From NCBI RefSeq assembly GCF_011043625.1, contig NZ_JAAKGT010000002.1, positions 496,001 through 560,000 of the forward strand: DNA of 64,000 nt, in the 5' to 3' direction. Position 1 is the first letter of the stretch. Each line of letters opens with the position of its first letter. Source of the DNA: Caulobacter sp. 602-2. GTDB taxonomy: Bacteria > Pseudomonadota > Alphaproteobacteria > Caulobacterales > Caulobacteraceae. A program made the translations under genes and the position numbers. The notes beneath the pieces are model-generated. The model saw only the letters and a program-made list of their open reading frames with translations, ran no database searches and had not been told where the DNA came from. Positions 17,332 through 26,008 of this stretch are shown here, piece by piece.

Positions 17332-17644
17332 TCTAAGCCCATGCCAGGGACACCAGGGGCCGCGGTCGAACCGAGGCATGCGCAAAGCACGCCGCGCCCA
17401 GGTGCAGCATCAGCTACAGCCTGAACCCGGCGATCGCCTCAAACGCCCTGGTCACCAAGACGTTGACCGGGGCGCTCCATACGCCTGCGGCGACGACGTT
17501 CTCGACCAACATCAACCGTGTCTTCTGACAAGCCTAGAGCATTGAGGCGCTCACGATGGCGCCGAAAGCGTACCGAGTAGAACGAACATCAGCACCCTTA
17601 TCGTCGGCCGACCATGCTTTCCCCAGCCAAGTGCCCAGGGCGAC

Positions 17645-17669
17645 GGAACACCAAGGCCAAGTTCGCGTT
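17645..17669 (+). promoter_or_regulatory. Candidate EcfG/SigT general-stress promoter of the HWE kinase
   Basis: GGAAC, 16 bases, CGTT. This is an exact match to the alphaproteobacterial general stress response consensus and lies about 110 bases upstream of the kinase start. Confidence 0.6.
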
Positions 17670-17776
17670 CGCCGCTGTATCGGCCTTGCGCCGAAAGGCG
17701 CGCCCCAGGGAACAGCAACATTCGGCCGGACATCTTCACCCGTCTTGCAACACGAGAGTGGCCCTGGCTGGTCCGG

Positions 17777-19456
17777 GTGATCGGCGGCGGGCTGGCAGCG
17801 CTGGCGGCGCTGGCCCTGCATGCATTGATGGACCGCGCCTGGCCCGGCAGCGCCCGTTTTGCGCTGATTTTCCCGACCATCCTCCTAAGCTGCCTGGTGC
17901 TGGGGCGCCTGGGCGGGGCCAGCGCCCTTTTCACCGGCCTGATGGGTATCTGGCTGCTGATCATGCCAAGCCGCGGCGACCTGTCAGCCATGAAGGTCGC
18001 CGAAGCGGTCAGTCTGCTGACCTACTTGGCCTCCGGGGCATTGGTGATCGTAGTCACCGAGGGCTATCGCGCGATCAGCCGCCAACTGCTCCAGGAACGA
18101 GACGCGGCGGCCGCACGCAAGGCGGCGGAGGACGCGCGCTTCGCCGACCTGTTTCGCAACGCGCCCGGTCTGGTCGGCATCTACCGGGGACAGAACCTCG
18201 TCGTCGAGTTCGCCAGCCGCAGCCTTCTGGCCTGTCTCGACCGGGGCGAGATGATCGGTCGCTCGTTTCAAGACATGGCGCCGGAGACCGACCCGGCCGT
18301 GCTCGCGCTGATGCGGCGCGTCCTGGAAGATGGCGTGACGTTTGAAGGCAAACAGGTCAGCAGCCCCCTGCAAAGGGCCGGCGGCGTCTTGGAAGAGCGC
18401 TATTTCGACCTCCTGTTTCGCCGCATCGAGCCAAGCCCGACAGGCGAGGCGCGCCTGCTCGTGCAGGCGGTCGACGTCACCGAGGAGGTGTTGCGACGTC
18501 AGGAAAGCGAGCGCGCAAACCAACAGATCAAGGCCGTGCTGGAGGAAATGCCGGTCGGCGTGGCGCTCCTGTCGCCGCAGACCCATGAGGTGGTGCTCTA
18601 CAATCGCGCCGCAGTCGAAATCCTCGGACATGAGAGCCTGGGCGGCCTGCCCAGCGACTATGGCGCCTATGGCGCAATCCATGCCGACGGTCGGCCCTAC
18701 GAGCCTCAGGAGTACCCCGCCGCCCGCGCCCTGCAAAACGGCGAGGTGATCGTCAGGGAAGCGATGCTCTATCTGCGTCCCGACGGCGAGAGAGTTCGAC
18801 TGACGGTGGACTGCAAGCGCGTGGCCGACGTCACGGGCCGTCCGCTCGTGGTCTGCACCTTCACCGACGTCACCGCGCTGCACAGGGCCCTGGACGGCAA
18901 GACCCTGCTGATCAACGAACTGAACCACCGGGTCAAGAATACCCTGGCGACGGTGCAATCCCTGGCCAGCCGGGCTTTTTCCCAGGACTTGCCGCCGGCT
19001 GCGGCGCGAGAGGCCTTCGAGGGACGACTGCACGCCTTGTCCCAGGCCCACAACGTGCTGACGAGCGCCGACTGGAGAGCCGCCAGCCTGTTGGCCCTGA
19101 TCGAAGGCGCGATCGCGCCCTTCGGTTCTGAGCGCTTCACCATCCGCGGCAAGGACGTGGATCTGCGGCCCGAAAAGGCCCTGGCCATCGCCATGGCTTT
19201 GCATGAGCTGGCGACCAACGCGGTGAAGTACGGAGCTCTTTCAGCCGAGGCGGGCAGCATCGACATCCATTGCGACGACCATGCCGGCGCCAGACGCCTG
19301 ACATGGCGAGAACACGGCGGCCCACCGGTGGTCGCGCCCGCCACGACCGGTTTTGGCGCGCGTCTGCTGCGCCGGGCGCTGGCCCAGGAAGTCGGTGGAG
19401 AGATCCGGCTGGAATTCGCCCGCGAAGGCGTCGTTTGCAGGATCGAGGGGCTGTAA
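17777..19456 (+). CDS. PAS-domain HWE-family sensor histidine kinase
   Basis: 559 residues from a GTG. N-terminal hydrophobic segments (residues 1-100, DUF4118-like) place it in the membrane. Two PAS domains follow (about 120-235 and 245-370), then the HWE/HisKA_2 dimerisation region with phospho-acceptor His in LINELNHRVKNTLATVQSLA, N box HELATNAVKYGALS, and a C-terminal ATPase with GFGARLLRRAL. Such kinases often feed the PhyR/EcfG stress pathway in alphaproteobacteria. The true start may lie upstream: the residues WPWLVRV just before the GTG continue the first membrane span. Confidence 0.88.
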   Translation: MIGGGLAALAALALHALMDRAWPGSARFALIFPTILLSCLVLGRLGGASALFTGLMGIWLLIMPSRGDLSAMKVAEAVSLLTYLASGALVIVVTEGYRAISRQLLQERDAAAARKAAEDARFADLFRNAPGLVGIYRGQNLVVEFASRSLLACLDRGEMIGRSFQDMAPETDPAVLALMRRVLEDGVTFEGKQVSSPLQRAGGVLEERYFDLLFRRIEPSPTGEARLLVQAVDVTEEVLRRQESERANQQIKAVLEEMPVGVALLSPQTHEVVLYNRAAVEILGHESLGGLPSDYGAYGAIHADGRPYEPQEYPAARALQNGEVIVREAMLYLRPDGERVRLTVDCKRVADVTGRPLVVCTFTDVTALHRALDGKTLLINELNHRVKNTLATVQSLASRAFSQDLPPAAAREAFEGRLHALSQAHNVLTSADWRAASLLALIEGAIAPFGSERFTIRGKDVDLRPEKALAIAMALHELATNAVKYGALSAEAGSIDIHCDDHAGARRLTWREHGGPPVVAPATTGFGARLLRRALAQEVGGEIRLEFAREGVVCRIEGL

Positions 19457-19541
19457 GTCCTCCCGAAAATTCAGTCGCCGATGCGCCTGGTAGCCTTGGC
19501 ATCGGGCTCACAGCAACGGCGCAGAACGCCTGAATGACAAG

Positions 19542-19593
19542 CGGCGGGCCTGTCCGACCAAGAGGCTGCCTCTTTGGTCGGACAGGCCCGCCG
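19542..19593. terminator. Long inverted repeat after the kinase gene
   Basis: Arms beginning CGGCGGGCCTGTCCGACCA and its complement (one extra base in the 3' arm) form a stem of about 24 bp with a 4-base centre near CTGC. It is 85 bases beyond the kinase stop and just ahead of the marR promoter, so it may end kinase transcription; there is no T-run. Confidence 0.5.
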
Positions 19594-19613
19594 ATATACC
19601 GCTTGACCAATCA

Positions 19614-19627
19614 TATAAGCGCTTATA
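19614..19627. promoter_or_regulatory. Candidate MarR operator
   Basis: TATAAGCGCTTATA is a perfect 14-bp palindrome 11 bases before the marR start, with a further TAAGC half-site right after it. MarR proteins commonly bind such palindromes over their own promoter. Confidence 0.55.
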
Positions 19628-19638
19628 CATAAGCACTC

Positions 19639-20115
19639 ATGAGTTCCTCCTCCCCGACCTTGGGCACGCTCTTGCGCCACCTGATCGAACTGTTGGATGG
19701 TGAAGTGGAGGCCGCTTACGAGGCGGCCGACCTGTCCTGGCGACCGCGTTACACGCCCGTGCTGCGGGCGCTGATGAGCCAGGGTCCCCAAACGATTAAG
19801 GCCATCGCGCTCAAGATCGGCATCAGCCATTCGGCGGTCAGCCAGACGGTCACCCAGATGGTCAAGGACGAACTCGTCGAGCTTCACCCAGGCAAGGATG
19901 CGCGCGAGCGGATCGTCACCCTGACCCCGAAGACCGAGCAAATGGTCCCCCGCCTGCAAAGACAGTGGGCTGCGGTCAACCTCGCCGCCGACACGCTCGA
20001 TCAAGAGCTGTCGGCCCCCTTGTCCGGCGTGGTGAAAGAAGCCATCGCCGCCCTGTCGGAACAATCGTTCGGACAGAGAATCCAGGCCGCGGCCAAGACG
20101 CAAACGGCGTCCTGA
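19639..20115 (+). CDS. MarR-family transcriptional regulator
   Basis: 158 residues from MSSSSPTLGTLLRHL. The winged-helix region reads TIKAIALKIGISHSAVSQTVTQMVKDELVELHPG, with the wing in DARERIVTLTPKTE. Probably autoregulated through the 19614-19627 palindrome. The S41 peptidase gene follows after about 25 bases and is likely in the same operon; the inducer is unknown. Confidence 0.85.
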   Translation: MSSSSPTLGTLLRHLIELLDGEVEAAYEAADLSWRPRYTPVLRALMSQGPQTIKAIALKIGISHSAVSQTVTQMVKDELVELHPGKDARERIVTLTPKTEQMVPRLQRQWAAVNLAADTLDQELSAPLSGVVKEAIAALSEQSFGQRIQAAAKTQTAS

Positions 20116-20138
20116 AGCCCCCTATCCTCTCGGAGTTC

Positions 20139-21491
20139 ATGTTCATGCGTTTCAAGCTGCTTTCAGCCGCTGCGATGTCGCTCGTCCTTATCGGCGGCGA
20201 GGCCTTTGCCCAGGTGCAGCCCCCGGCAAATCAAGCCGCGGCGCCCGGCCAGGCTCAGCTTTCCCGAGGCCAGCGCGACGAGGTGCTGGCATCGATCAAG
20301 CAAGCCGTCAGGTCGTCCTACGTGTTCCCGGATCGCGCCTCGGCGATCTTCGCCAAGCTGGACGCCGCTCGTCGTTCGGGACGCTATGATGTCGCCTCGC
20401 CCAACGAGCTTGCCGGACTGATCAGCGGCGATCTGCGCGAGTCCAGCAAGGACGGACACGTCTATCTGGAGTACGGGCCGGAACGCTATGCGGCGGCCAC
20501 GGGCGCGCCTCAGGCCCTGCAAACGCTCTCGCAGATCGACGCAGCCGCAGCGCGCCGCGCCAACCACGGCCTGGCCGCCAGCGAGATTCTGTCCGGCAAC
20601 GTCCGCTATCTGAAGATCACGGCCTTCCATTGGGTCCAGGACGAAACCGGGCAGGCCTATGATGACGCCATGCGCTTCCTGAAGGGAGGCGATGCGGCCA
20701 TCATCGATCTTCGGGGCAACGGGGGCGGATCGTCCGAAGCCGTCCAGTATCTCGTCAGCCACTTCCTCAAGGCCGGCACGCTGGAGATCACCTTCCTGCA
20801 AGCGGGCAAGGAGCCGGTACAGACGCGCTCACTCGACTATCTGCCGGCCGGCCGGCTGTCGGGCGCGCCTCTTTACGTTCTGATCGACGAGGCGTCGGCC
20901 TCGGCGGCGGAGTCGTTCGCGTATGACGTTCAGCAGTTCAAACTCGGGCGCCTGGTCGGAACCAACACGGCCGGAGCCGCCAACAACAACGAGTTCAAGC
21001 CGATCGCCCCGGGCTTCATGCTCAGCCTTTCAGTGGGCAGTCCCGTTCACCCCGTCAGCGGCGGCAACTGGGAAGGCGTGGGCGTGACGCCCGACACGAA
21101 GATTTCGTCGGCGCAGGCGCTCGATGAAGCCCATGCCGAGGCGCTGCGGCTGCTGACCTCCAAGGCCGGCTCCGAGACGGCCAAGGCCGAATACGCCTGG
21201 GCGCTCACCGCCGTCGAGGCGCGCCTTAAACCGCCAGTGGTCTCCGCCGATCTGCTTCAGTCAGCTCAGGGCGGCTATAGGAACTATGTGGTCGCCAGGG
21301 AAGGCGATGGCCTGTCCGTCGCTCGCCCGGGACATCCGCTGTGGCCGACGCCCCGCAAGCTCCACCCCCTGACGTCCGAGGGTCTCTTCGCCGTGGAGGG
21401 TCTCGAGATCCTGCGCGTGAGCTTCAGCAACGGCGCCATGCAGCTTTGGTGGAAAGACGAGAGCGCGCCTCGGAACATCTCTAGAAACTAG
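20139..21491 (+). CDS. S41-family (tail-specific-like) exported peptidase
   Basis: 450 residues. A signal peptide (MRFKLLSAAAMSLVLIGG...AFAQ) is followed by an N-terminal helical cap and the S41 catalytic domain: DAAIIDLRGNGGGSSEAVQY, the nucleophile region ASASAAESFAYD, and VGTNTAGAANNNEF. This is the layout of periplasmic C-terminal-processing or IRBP-like hydrolases. A CGGAG ribosome-binding site allows starts at 20139 (used) or 20145. The last 100 residues are not typical of S41 and resemble an appended beta domain. Co-transcribed with marR. Confidence 0.85.
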   Translation: MFMRFKLLSAAAMSLVLIGGEAFAQVQPPANQAAAPGQAQLSRGQRDEVLASIKQAVRSSYVFPDRASAIFAKLDAARRSGRYDVASPNELAGLISGDLRESSKDGHVYLEYGPERYAAATGAPQALQTLSQIDAAAARRANHGLAASEILSGNVRYLKITAFHWVQDETGQAYDDAMRFLKGGDAAIIDLRGNGGGSSEAVQYLVSHFLKAGTLEITFLQAGKEPVQTRSLDYLPAGRLSGAPLYVLIDEASASAAESFAYDVQQFKLGRLVGTNTAGAANNNEFKPIAPGFMLSLSVGSPVHPVSGGNWEGVGVTPDTKISSAQALDEAHAEALRLLTSKAGSETAKAEYAWALTAVEARLKPPVVSADLLQSAQGGYRNYVVAREGDGLSVARPGHPLWPTPRKLHPLTSEGLFAVEGLEILRVSFSNGAMQLWWKDESAPRNISRN

Positions 21492-22332
21492 CATCCAGGC
21501 GTCACTCCCGCGCGTCGGCCTTGCGGCGGCGCTGTGAGACCTTGCGGGCGCACCTGGAACCGGCGCGCAAGCTTTGGAGGTTGAGGGCATCCATGTCGTC
21601 TTCCTCAGCTCCCGCAAGCGGCGGCCGAAATGATCGACAAGACCGCCGCGTCCGGAACAATAGGGCTTCGATCGACGACAAAGGCCCGAGGGATCGGCTG
21701 CCGGCGCGCCAGACGCGCCGGCGGTAGCGACCATGAACGCTGCTGTAGAAGGCCGCGGCTATATGGCCGAGCCTGCACGCCTGATGTCCGCATCTCCTGT
21801 CGTCTGAAGACCTGATCGCGCCATGAACTGCCGCTTGTGCGCCTCCAAGAACAGGACGTTCAGCTCCAGCCCGGCAACGGCAGTGCACGACCCGGAGCGG
21901 CAATTGGTGTGCGGTGGAGCTAAGGCCCGCGCATAGGCTTAACGCGGGCAGCGCCCAAGTCCCTGGGCGCGGTCAGCATTACCCTCTGGTGCCCTTTCAG
22001 GCCTCCTCCGCCCTCCACCTGGTTCAGTGTGGCATTGGGAAGGTCCGCTCACCACCCTTAGCAGACCCATCCATGGCCTGTTCGCGGCGATGGCCGAGTT
22101 GGTCGCCGGTCGTGGGGACAGCTGTTCGATCCGCTGGCTGTCTTCACGAGGATCGCTACGAACCTGTGAGCGGCCCTGTGGAGAAGCGCGACGAATCCGC
22201 CGACTCGACCGTCGAGCGATTGACGTTGGCGAGATACGGAACGAGAACATTTCACGAACATTTAATTGCAGCGGCCCGACCGCCAAGGCCCTCCTTGGCG
22301 GATCGCGGCCCTACGCCCGGAGCTTCACGCGC
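21492..22332. other. Intergenic region with dispersed repeat, no supported gene
   Basis: Frames on both strands are short and have improbable composition. It contains copy B of the 92-bp repeat (22052-22143). The open frame from 22027 that fuses the repeat to the next gene is not credible because its first 102 residues are repeat-derived. Confidence 0.5.
22052..22143 (+). repeat. 92-bp dispersed repeat, copy B
   Basis: Matches 8254-8345 in inverted orientation, 85 of 92 positions identical and no gaps. See copy A. Confidence 0.8.
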
Positions 22333-22620
22333 ATGCCGCCACCGCCCACGTCGTCCAAGCCGCGCATCCATCGCCAGGCGATCGAAAAGCTGTCTCGTTT
22401 CGCCTGCGTAGATGTGGTGGATGGCCGCCAGGTCGAACGCACCCTCTACTTCACCTTTCCGGGAGGCGCGCGGAACAGGCGCTGCAACGTCACCTTCGTC
22501 GATCCCGAGAACGTGCCGCCGTTTGAAGGCGACCAGGCCTGGTTCTTGATGGAACTGGTCGTCACCAAGCCGTGGTCCTACTGGCGGGCGGTGCGGCAGG
22601 TGGGGCAGCCCGATGCCTGA
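22333..22620 (+). CDS. Hypothetical protein, first of three coupled small genes
   Basis: 95 residues from MPPPPTSSKPRIHRQAIEKL. The body has an alternating pattern (RTLYFTFPGGARNRRCNVTF) and a tryptophan-rich end (KPWSYWRAVRQVG). No family recognised. Its stop overlaps the start of the next gene, so the two are translationally coupled. GC-rich codon use is normal for the region. Confidence 0.6.
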   Translation: MPPPPTSSKPRIHRQAIEKLSRFACVDVVDGRQVERTLYFTFPGGARNRRCNVTFVDPENVPPFEGDQAWFLMELVVTKPWSYWRAVRQVGQPDA

Positions 22621-22996
22621 GCGAAGCGACGCGCAACGGCGCAAGGCGGCAGAACTGTCGCCCGAGTTCGCTCAGGTGCGTCTGGTCGAAGCCTTTGAGC
22701 GCGAGTGGGAGATCGGTTTTGAGTGCCTGCATTGCGGCGCGCGGCGGACGTGGCGACGCGATGTGATGCTCGGGCGAGCCCGCCGCCTGTTGAACGCCAC
22801 CATGGCGCAAATCAAGGCCAAGGCCGTCTGCCCTCGCTGTCCTGGTCGACCGCCGGCGATGAGCTTTTCGGGTTTGATGCATCCGGCGGATCCAGAGAGG
22901 GCCCGTTGGCGCGCCGTCGAAGCGCTGCTGGAGGCAGGCATCAACCCTTCGGACTACGGCTATGGATATCAGCCCGGACGGCCGCCATGGCGGTGA
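22613..22996 (+). CDS. Small zinc-ribbon-like hypothetical protein
   Basis: 127 residues. Two cysteine pairs, ECLHCGARRTW near residue 38 and VCPRCPGRP near residue 72, suggest a zinc ribbon. The C-terminus is tryptophan- and tyrosine-rich (YGYGYQPGRPPW). No known family. Overlaps the preceding gene by 8 bases and the following one by 10, so the three are a coupled operon. Confidence 0.65.
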   Translation: MPERSDAQRRKAAELSPEFAQVRLVEAFEREWEIGFECLHCGARRTWRRDVMLGRARRLLNATMAQIKAKAVCPRCPGRPPAMSFSGLMHPADPERARWRAVEALLEAGINPSDYGYGYQPGRPPWR

Positions 22997-23199
22997 TCTG
23001 GCCGACGCTGTCGCGGATCAAATCCCCGCTGACCATCATTTGCCGCCGTTGCGGCAACCAAGCGGTCTGGCCTCGCGACAAAGCGATCATCAGCCTCGGC
23101 GGCCACACCCAGCCTCACACGATCCGCGCCAAGCTGCGGTGCAGTCGCCGCGGGGCGAGAGGCCCTGAAGGGCTGATCGAAACCGACGCGGTGTTATAG
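22987..23199 (+). CDS. Small protein with a CxxC pair, third of the coupled genes
   Basis: 70 residues from MAVIWPTLSRIKSPLTIICRRCGN. One CxxC pair is followed 40 residues later by LRCSRRGARG, where family logic would predict CxxC but the second Cys is Arg. It may be a single-stranded or structural zinc-knuckle remnant, or use another ligand. No function assigned. Confidence 0.6.
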   Translation: MAVIWPTLSRIKSPLTIICRRCGNQAVWPRDKAIISLGGHTQPHTIRAKLRCSRRGARGPEGLIETDAVL

Positions 23200-23215
23200 T
23201 CGCCGTGCGACCGCC

Positions 23216-23434
23216 CTATCGAACGATCCAGGGTCGAACCGCAGCCACGGAAACGACCATCGCCACGCCGTAGATCAGGAAGCCGATGTAGCCCGGGGCG
23301 TGGGGCGCGAACAGCTGCAGCAGCCCGATGACCATCAGAGCTGGCATAAGAGCCCCGCCAAGGCATAGCAGCCAAAGCATCGGGCCCTCGGCCCACTGGG
23401 GCAACCGGCTTTCATCGTCGTCGTACCAGCCCAT
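23216..23434 (-). CDS. Small two-span membrane protein
   Basis: 72 residues from MGWYDDDESRLPQWAEG. Two hydrophobic segments follow (PMLWLLCLGGALMPALMVIG and GFLIYGVAMVVSVAAV) after an acidic N-terminus. No family recognised. Single gene on the minus strand between two plus-strand groups. Confidence 0.6.
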   Translation of the reverse strand: MGWYDDDESRLPQWAEGPMLWLLCLGGALMPALMVIGLLQLFAPHAPGYIGFLIYGVAMVVSVAAVRPWIVR

Positions 23435-23604
23435 GACGCCCCCCCGCAACCTTTACGAGTAATCGTGGGGCGAAAAGCGGCAAAAGGGAAGCCCGCCGCC
23501 CTGTCGCCGACGCTTACGAAAGGTCTCGACCTACAGCCCGGCAGGCGGTCGAGGCGGACCGGGTGCCCCGGATCGAGGCGCTCGGATTCGCCGAGGACTG
23601 ACGG

Positions 23605-23889
23605 CTAGCCGGGCACCCGCACGTAGACGGTTCGCGGACCGCGAAGCAGCAGCCCCAGAAGGATGCCGACGCCGACAGCGGCGCTCACGGCGAGGAGCGG
23701 CTTCTCACGAAGCTTCTCTTCGGCCACCAGACGGGCGGAATCGAAATGCTCGCGGCCGCCGGCGTAGAGCTCCTGGGCGCCGTCCTTGAGATTGTCGTAG
23801 GCGTGACGGGCGTCGACGGCGGCGCTGTCGAGCTTGGCCTTGGCGGTGGCGCGGTGACGGGCGGTCGGTGCGGTCGGAATATCGGTCAT
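23605..23889 (-). CDS. DUF883/ElaB-YqjD-like small protein with C-terminal membrane anchor
   Basis: 94 residues from MTDIPTAPTARHRATAKAK. A charged helical body (residues 20-60) with SAAVDARHAYDNLKDGAQEL is followed by a glycine-containing hydrophobic anchor (LLAVSAAVGVGILLGLLLRG). This is the layout of the ElaB/YqjD family, stationary-phase proteins that tether ribosomes to the membrane; I infer a similar stress role. The longer frame starting at 24015 runs into the divergent promoter region. Confidence 0.75.
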   Translation of the reverse strand: MTDIPTAPTARHRATAKAKLDSAAVDARHAYDNLKDGAQELYAGGREHFDSARLVAEEKLREKPLLAVSAAVGVGILLGLLLRGPRTVYVRVPG

Positions 23890-24014
23890 CGGTTCGACTC
23901 CTTGAGGTGGGGGACTCCGGCCAACAAGGGGCGAATGGAGAGATGAGTTCCCCTGCGGCGCCCTCTTATGAATCCTTCGCGGGCGTGGCGCGTTGTGCCT
24001 CACGGAGACCTTCA

Positions 24015-24254
24015 ATGCCCCAAGCCGCCAACGATCGCCGCTTCAGCGTCCACGCCCGCCATGCCGGCCGACATCAGACCAGAGTGATTTCCGAGGCGAG
24101 CTTCGAGGCCGCTGCCATCGCCTATGTCGAGGACCTGGCCCTAGCGCCGGAGGACGACGGCGAGGTCACCGTAATTGTCGAGGACCTGGACGGCGGCGGA
24201 CAGCACTGCTTTCGGATCGATCTCGATACCGGCAAGACCGCCTCCTGCAGCTGA
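24015..24254 (+). CDS. DUF5961-family small protein
   Basis: 79 residues from MPQAANDRRFSVHARHAGRH. The segments SFEAAAIAYVEDLA, VTVIVEDLDGG and HCFRIDLDTGKT match the DUF5961 family seen in Caulobacteraceae. Function unknown. It lies directly upstream of ku, separated by 64 bases that hold a possible SigT promoter. Confidence 0.8.
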   Translation: MPQAANDRRFSVHARHAGRHQTRVISEASFEAAAIAYVEDLALAPEDDGEVTVIVEDLDGGGQHCFRIDLDTGKTASCS

Positions 24255-24256
24255 CG

Positions 24257-24281
24257 CGAACGAAACGCCGCCCGCGCCGTT
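24257..24281 (+). promoter_or_regulatory. Possible EcfG/SigT promoter of ku
   Basis: CGAAC (one mismatch to GGAAC), 16 bases, CGTT, located 38 bases before the ku start. Ku genes in alphaproteobacteria are often stress-regulated, which supports but does not prove the call. Confidence 0.4.
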
Positions 24282-24318
24282 GACTCCACGCACCAAACGG
24301 CGCGCTGGAGGATGCGAC

Positions 24319-25194
24319 ATGGCTTATCGCCCGACTTGGCAGGGACACCTTCGCCTGTCTCTCGTGACCTGCCCCGTGGCGCTCTACACCGCCACCGACA
24401 GCGGCGGCGACGTCCACTTCAACCTGATCAATCCCAAGACCAACAACCGGATCAAGATGATCACCACCGATCCGGACACTGGGCCGATCGAGCGGTCGGA
24501 ACTGGTCAAGGGCTACGAGGTCTCCAAAGGCGAGTACATCCTGCTCACCCAGGATGAGATCAACAGCGTCAAGCTGGAGAGCACCAAGACCATCGACATC
24601 GAACGGTTCGTGCCGGCCGATGAGATCGACCGGGTCTACTGGGACAATCCCTACTACCTCGCGCCCGACGGCAAGCTGGCCCAAGAGGCCTTCGCGGTCA
24701 TCCGCGAGGCGATGGAGCGTTCTGGCCAGATCGCTCTTGGCCGGGTGGTGATGTCAACCAGGGAGCGCCTGCTGGCGCTGGAACCGCGGGGTAAGGGCAT
24801 CCTTGCCTACACGCTCCGCACCGATGCGGAGGTGCGCAAGGAGGACGAGGTCTTCGGCCCGATCAGCGACAAGGCGCCCGACAAGGCGATGATCGCCATC
24901 GCCGAGAAGATCATCGAGCAGCAGGAAGGTCCGTTCGACCCCAGCCAATTCGTCGATCGCTACGAGGAAGCGCTGAAGGAGCTGATCAAGGCCAAGCAGA
25001 AGGGCCACAAGGTCGAGAAGGTCGCCGAGCCCGAGGACACCAATGTCGTCGACCTGATGGAAGCTCTGCGCGCCAGCCTCGGCGGCAAGGCCGGCGCAGC
25101 CCAAGGCAAGGGCGCGTCCAAGCCCGCCGCCAAATCGGGAAAGACTCCAGCCAAATCGGCCGCGTCAAAGCCTAAGGCTCGCAAGGCCGGATGA
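24319..25194 (+). CDS. ku: Ku protein (non-homologous end joining)
   Basis: 291 residues. Bacterial Ku forms a homodimeric ring on DNA double-strand ends and recruits ligase D. The beta-barrel core begins MAYRPTWQGHLRLSLVTCPVALY, with YEVSKGEYILLTQDEI and LEPRGKGILAYTLR, and the C-terminus is a lysine/alanine-rich extension (KPAAKSGKTPAKSAASK) of the usual kind. Ribosome-binding site GGAGG. A ligD gene is not in this window. An intact exonuclease III gene lies 0.8 kb downstream. Confidence 0.95.
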   Translation: MAYRPTWQGHLRLSLVTCPVALYTATDSGGDVHFNLINPKTNNRIKMITTDPDTGPIERSELVKGYEVSKGEYILLTQDEINSVKLESTKTIDIERFVPADEIDRVYWDNPYYLAPDGKLAQEAFAVIREAMERSGQIALGRVVMSTRERLLALEPRGKGILAYTLRTDAEVRKEDEVFGPISDKAPDKAMIAIAEKIIEQQEGPFDPSQFVDRYEEALKELIKAKQKGHKVEKVAEPEDTNVVDLMEALRASLGGKAGAAQGKGASKPAAKSGKTPAKSAASKPKARKAG

Positions 25195-25740
25195 TCACGC
25201 CTCGCCGCCGGCGTCGGTGAAAGCTCGCCGCGCGGCCACAACAGCCTTCTCGGCCTTGCGCCTGTCCTCACGCCAGCGCGCTTTGGAGGCTTCGTCCTCG
25301 GCCTCGAGCGCGGTTCGTCGACGGGCGATATCGGCCTCATCGTCGATCCGCCGTTGGTTGATTCTGGCCAGCACCTTCTCCGCCTTGTCGAGCGCTCGGC
25401 GATCGGGCTTGGGGCGGGGCGCCGACGGCGCGGCCTTCTCGACCACCTTCAATTTGGGCTTGGCGCGCGGCGCCTCGGGAACCTCCGGCAGGTCCGGCTC
25501 CAAGCTATAGCCCCGCGTCGACCCTACGGCGCGCCGCAGAGGCGTCCCCGGATGCGCCAGAGCGGCCTCGACCACAGTGGCGTCCGTCACGAGGCTCGCG
25601 GCGCCTTCGGCGAAGAGGTTCTGCCGCGTGCCCCATGCGGCCAGGGCCGCGGCCTGGTTCGGCGCGGCGACCACGCTGTCATGGAACCCGAACTGGGCGC
25701 GGTAGACCTTCAGCCGGCGCTTGGCCGGGGCCTTAGCCAT
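25195..25740 (-). CDS. Hypothetical charged coiled-coil protein
   Basis: 181 residues from MAKAPAKRRLKVYRAQFGFH. The first 80 residues (AAPNQAAALAAWGTRQNLFAEG) look globular; the rest is a lysine/arginine/alanine/glutamate-rich coiled coil (about 110-175). Proteins of this type are often labelled TolA-like only because of the coil. Its stop abuts the stop of ku; the ku-adjacent position is recurrent in relatives as far as I know, suggesting a linked role. Confidence 0.65.
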   Translation of the reverse strand: MAKAPAKRRLKVYRAQFGFHDSVVAAPNQAAALAAWGTRQNLFAEGAASLVTDATVVEAALAHPGTPLRRAVGSTRGYSLEPDLPEVPEAPRAKPKLKVVEKAAPSAPRPKPDRRALDKAEKVLARINQRRIDDEADIARRRTALEAEDEASKARWREDRRKAEKAVVAARRAFTDAGGEA

Positions 25741-25766
25741 GGCCGCAGCGCCGCTGGCAGGCCGGA

Positions 25767-25919
25767 TTAGTCCGCGCCATTGCCGGGGTCGTCGGCCGTG
25801 GGATCGTGGGTCGCATCGGTTTTCTTGTTGGGGTCGAGCGCCGGATGAGGCGGCGCCTCAAGGCCGGCCGGGCGCGGCGCGGAGGTCGACTCCTCGGCGG
25901 CCTTTGGATTTTCGCTCAT
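25767..25919 (-). CDS. Short hydrophilic protein
   Basis: 50 residues from MSENPKAAEESTSAP to a stop after DDPGNGAD. Acidic, proline-rich and probably disordered. An AGGAGACGCCG ribosome-binding site precedes the ATG, and the protein lies immediately upstream of the intact exonuclease III gene on the opposite strand. Similar disordered small proteins occur at 54032 and 52674. Confidence 0.55.
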   Translation of the reverse strand: MSENPKAAEESTSAPRPAGLEAPPHPALDPNKKTDATHDPTADDPGNGAD

Positions 25920-26008
25920 CGGCGTCTCCTCGCTTGCCCGCCGCCTTGGCCGATCCGGCCGCAGGGGCGTTAAGAGCCAATCCCCGTCGCCTGGGCCGGT
26001 TCCGCCAC

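Larger units (their letters stand above)
17235..17776. other. Intergenic region upstream of the HWE kinase
   Basis: No supported gene. It has a perfect palindrome TGGCGTTTAACGCCA (17317-17331), a short open tail ending at 17528 with weak protein-like composition, and a match to the EcfG/SigT promoter (17645-17669). The open frame of the kinase extends upstream of its annotated GTG to beyond 17700 without another standard start codon. Confidence 0.5.

Noticed and set aside
17984..19204. Minus-strand frame of 406 codons opposite the HWE kinase
   Set aside because: Antisense shadow; no start signal or domain.
22027..22332. N-terminal extension of the 95-residue gene
   Set aside because: It is repeat-derived and unrelated to the body of the protein.
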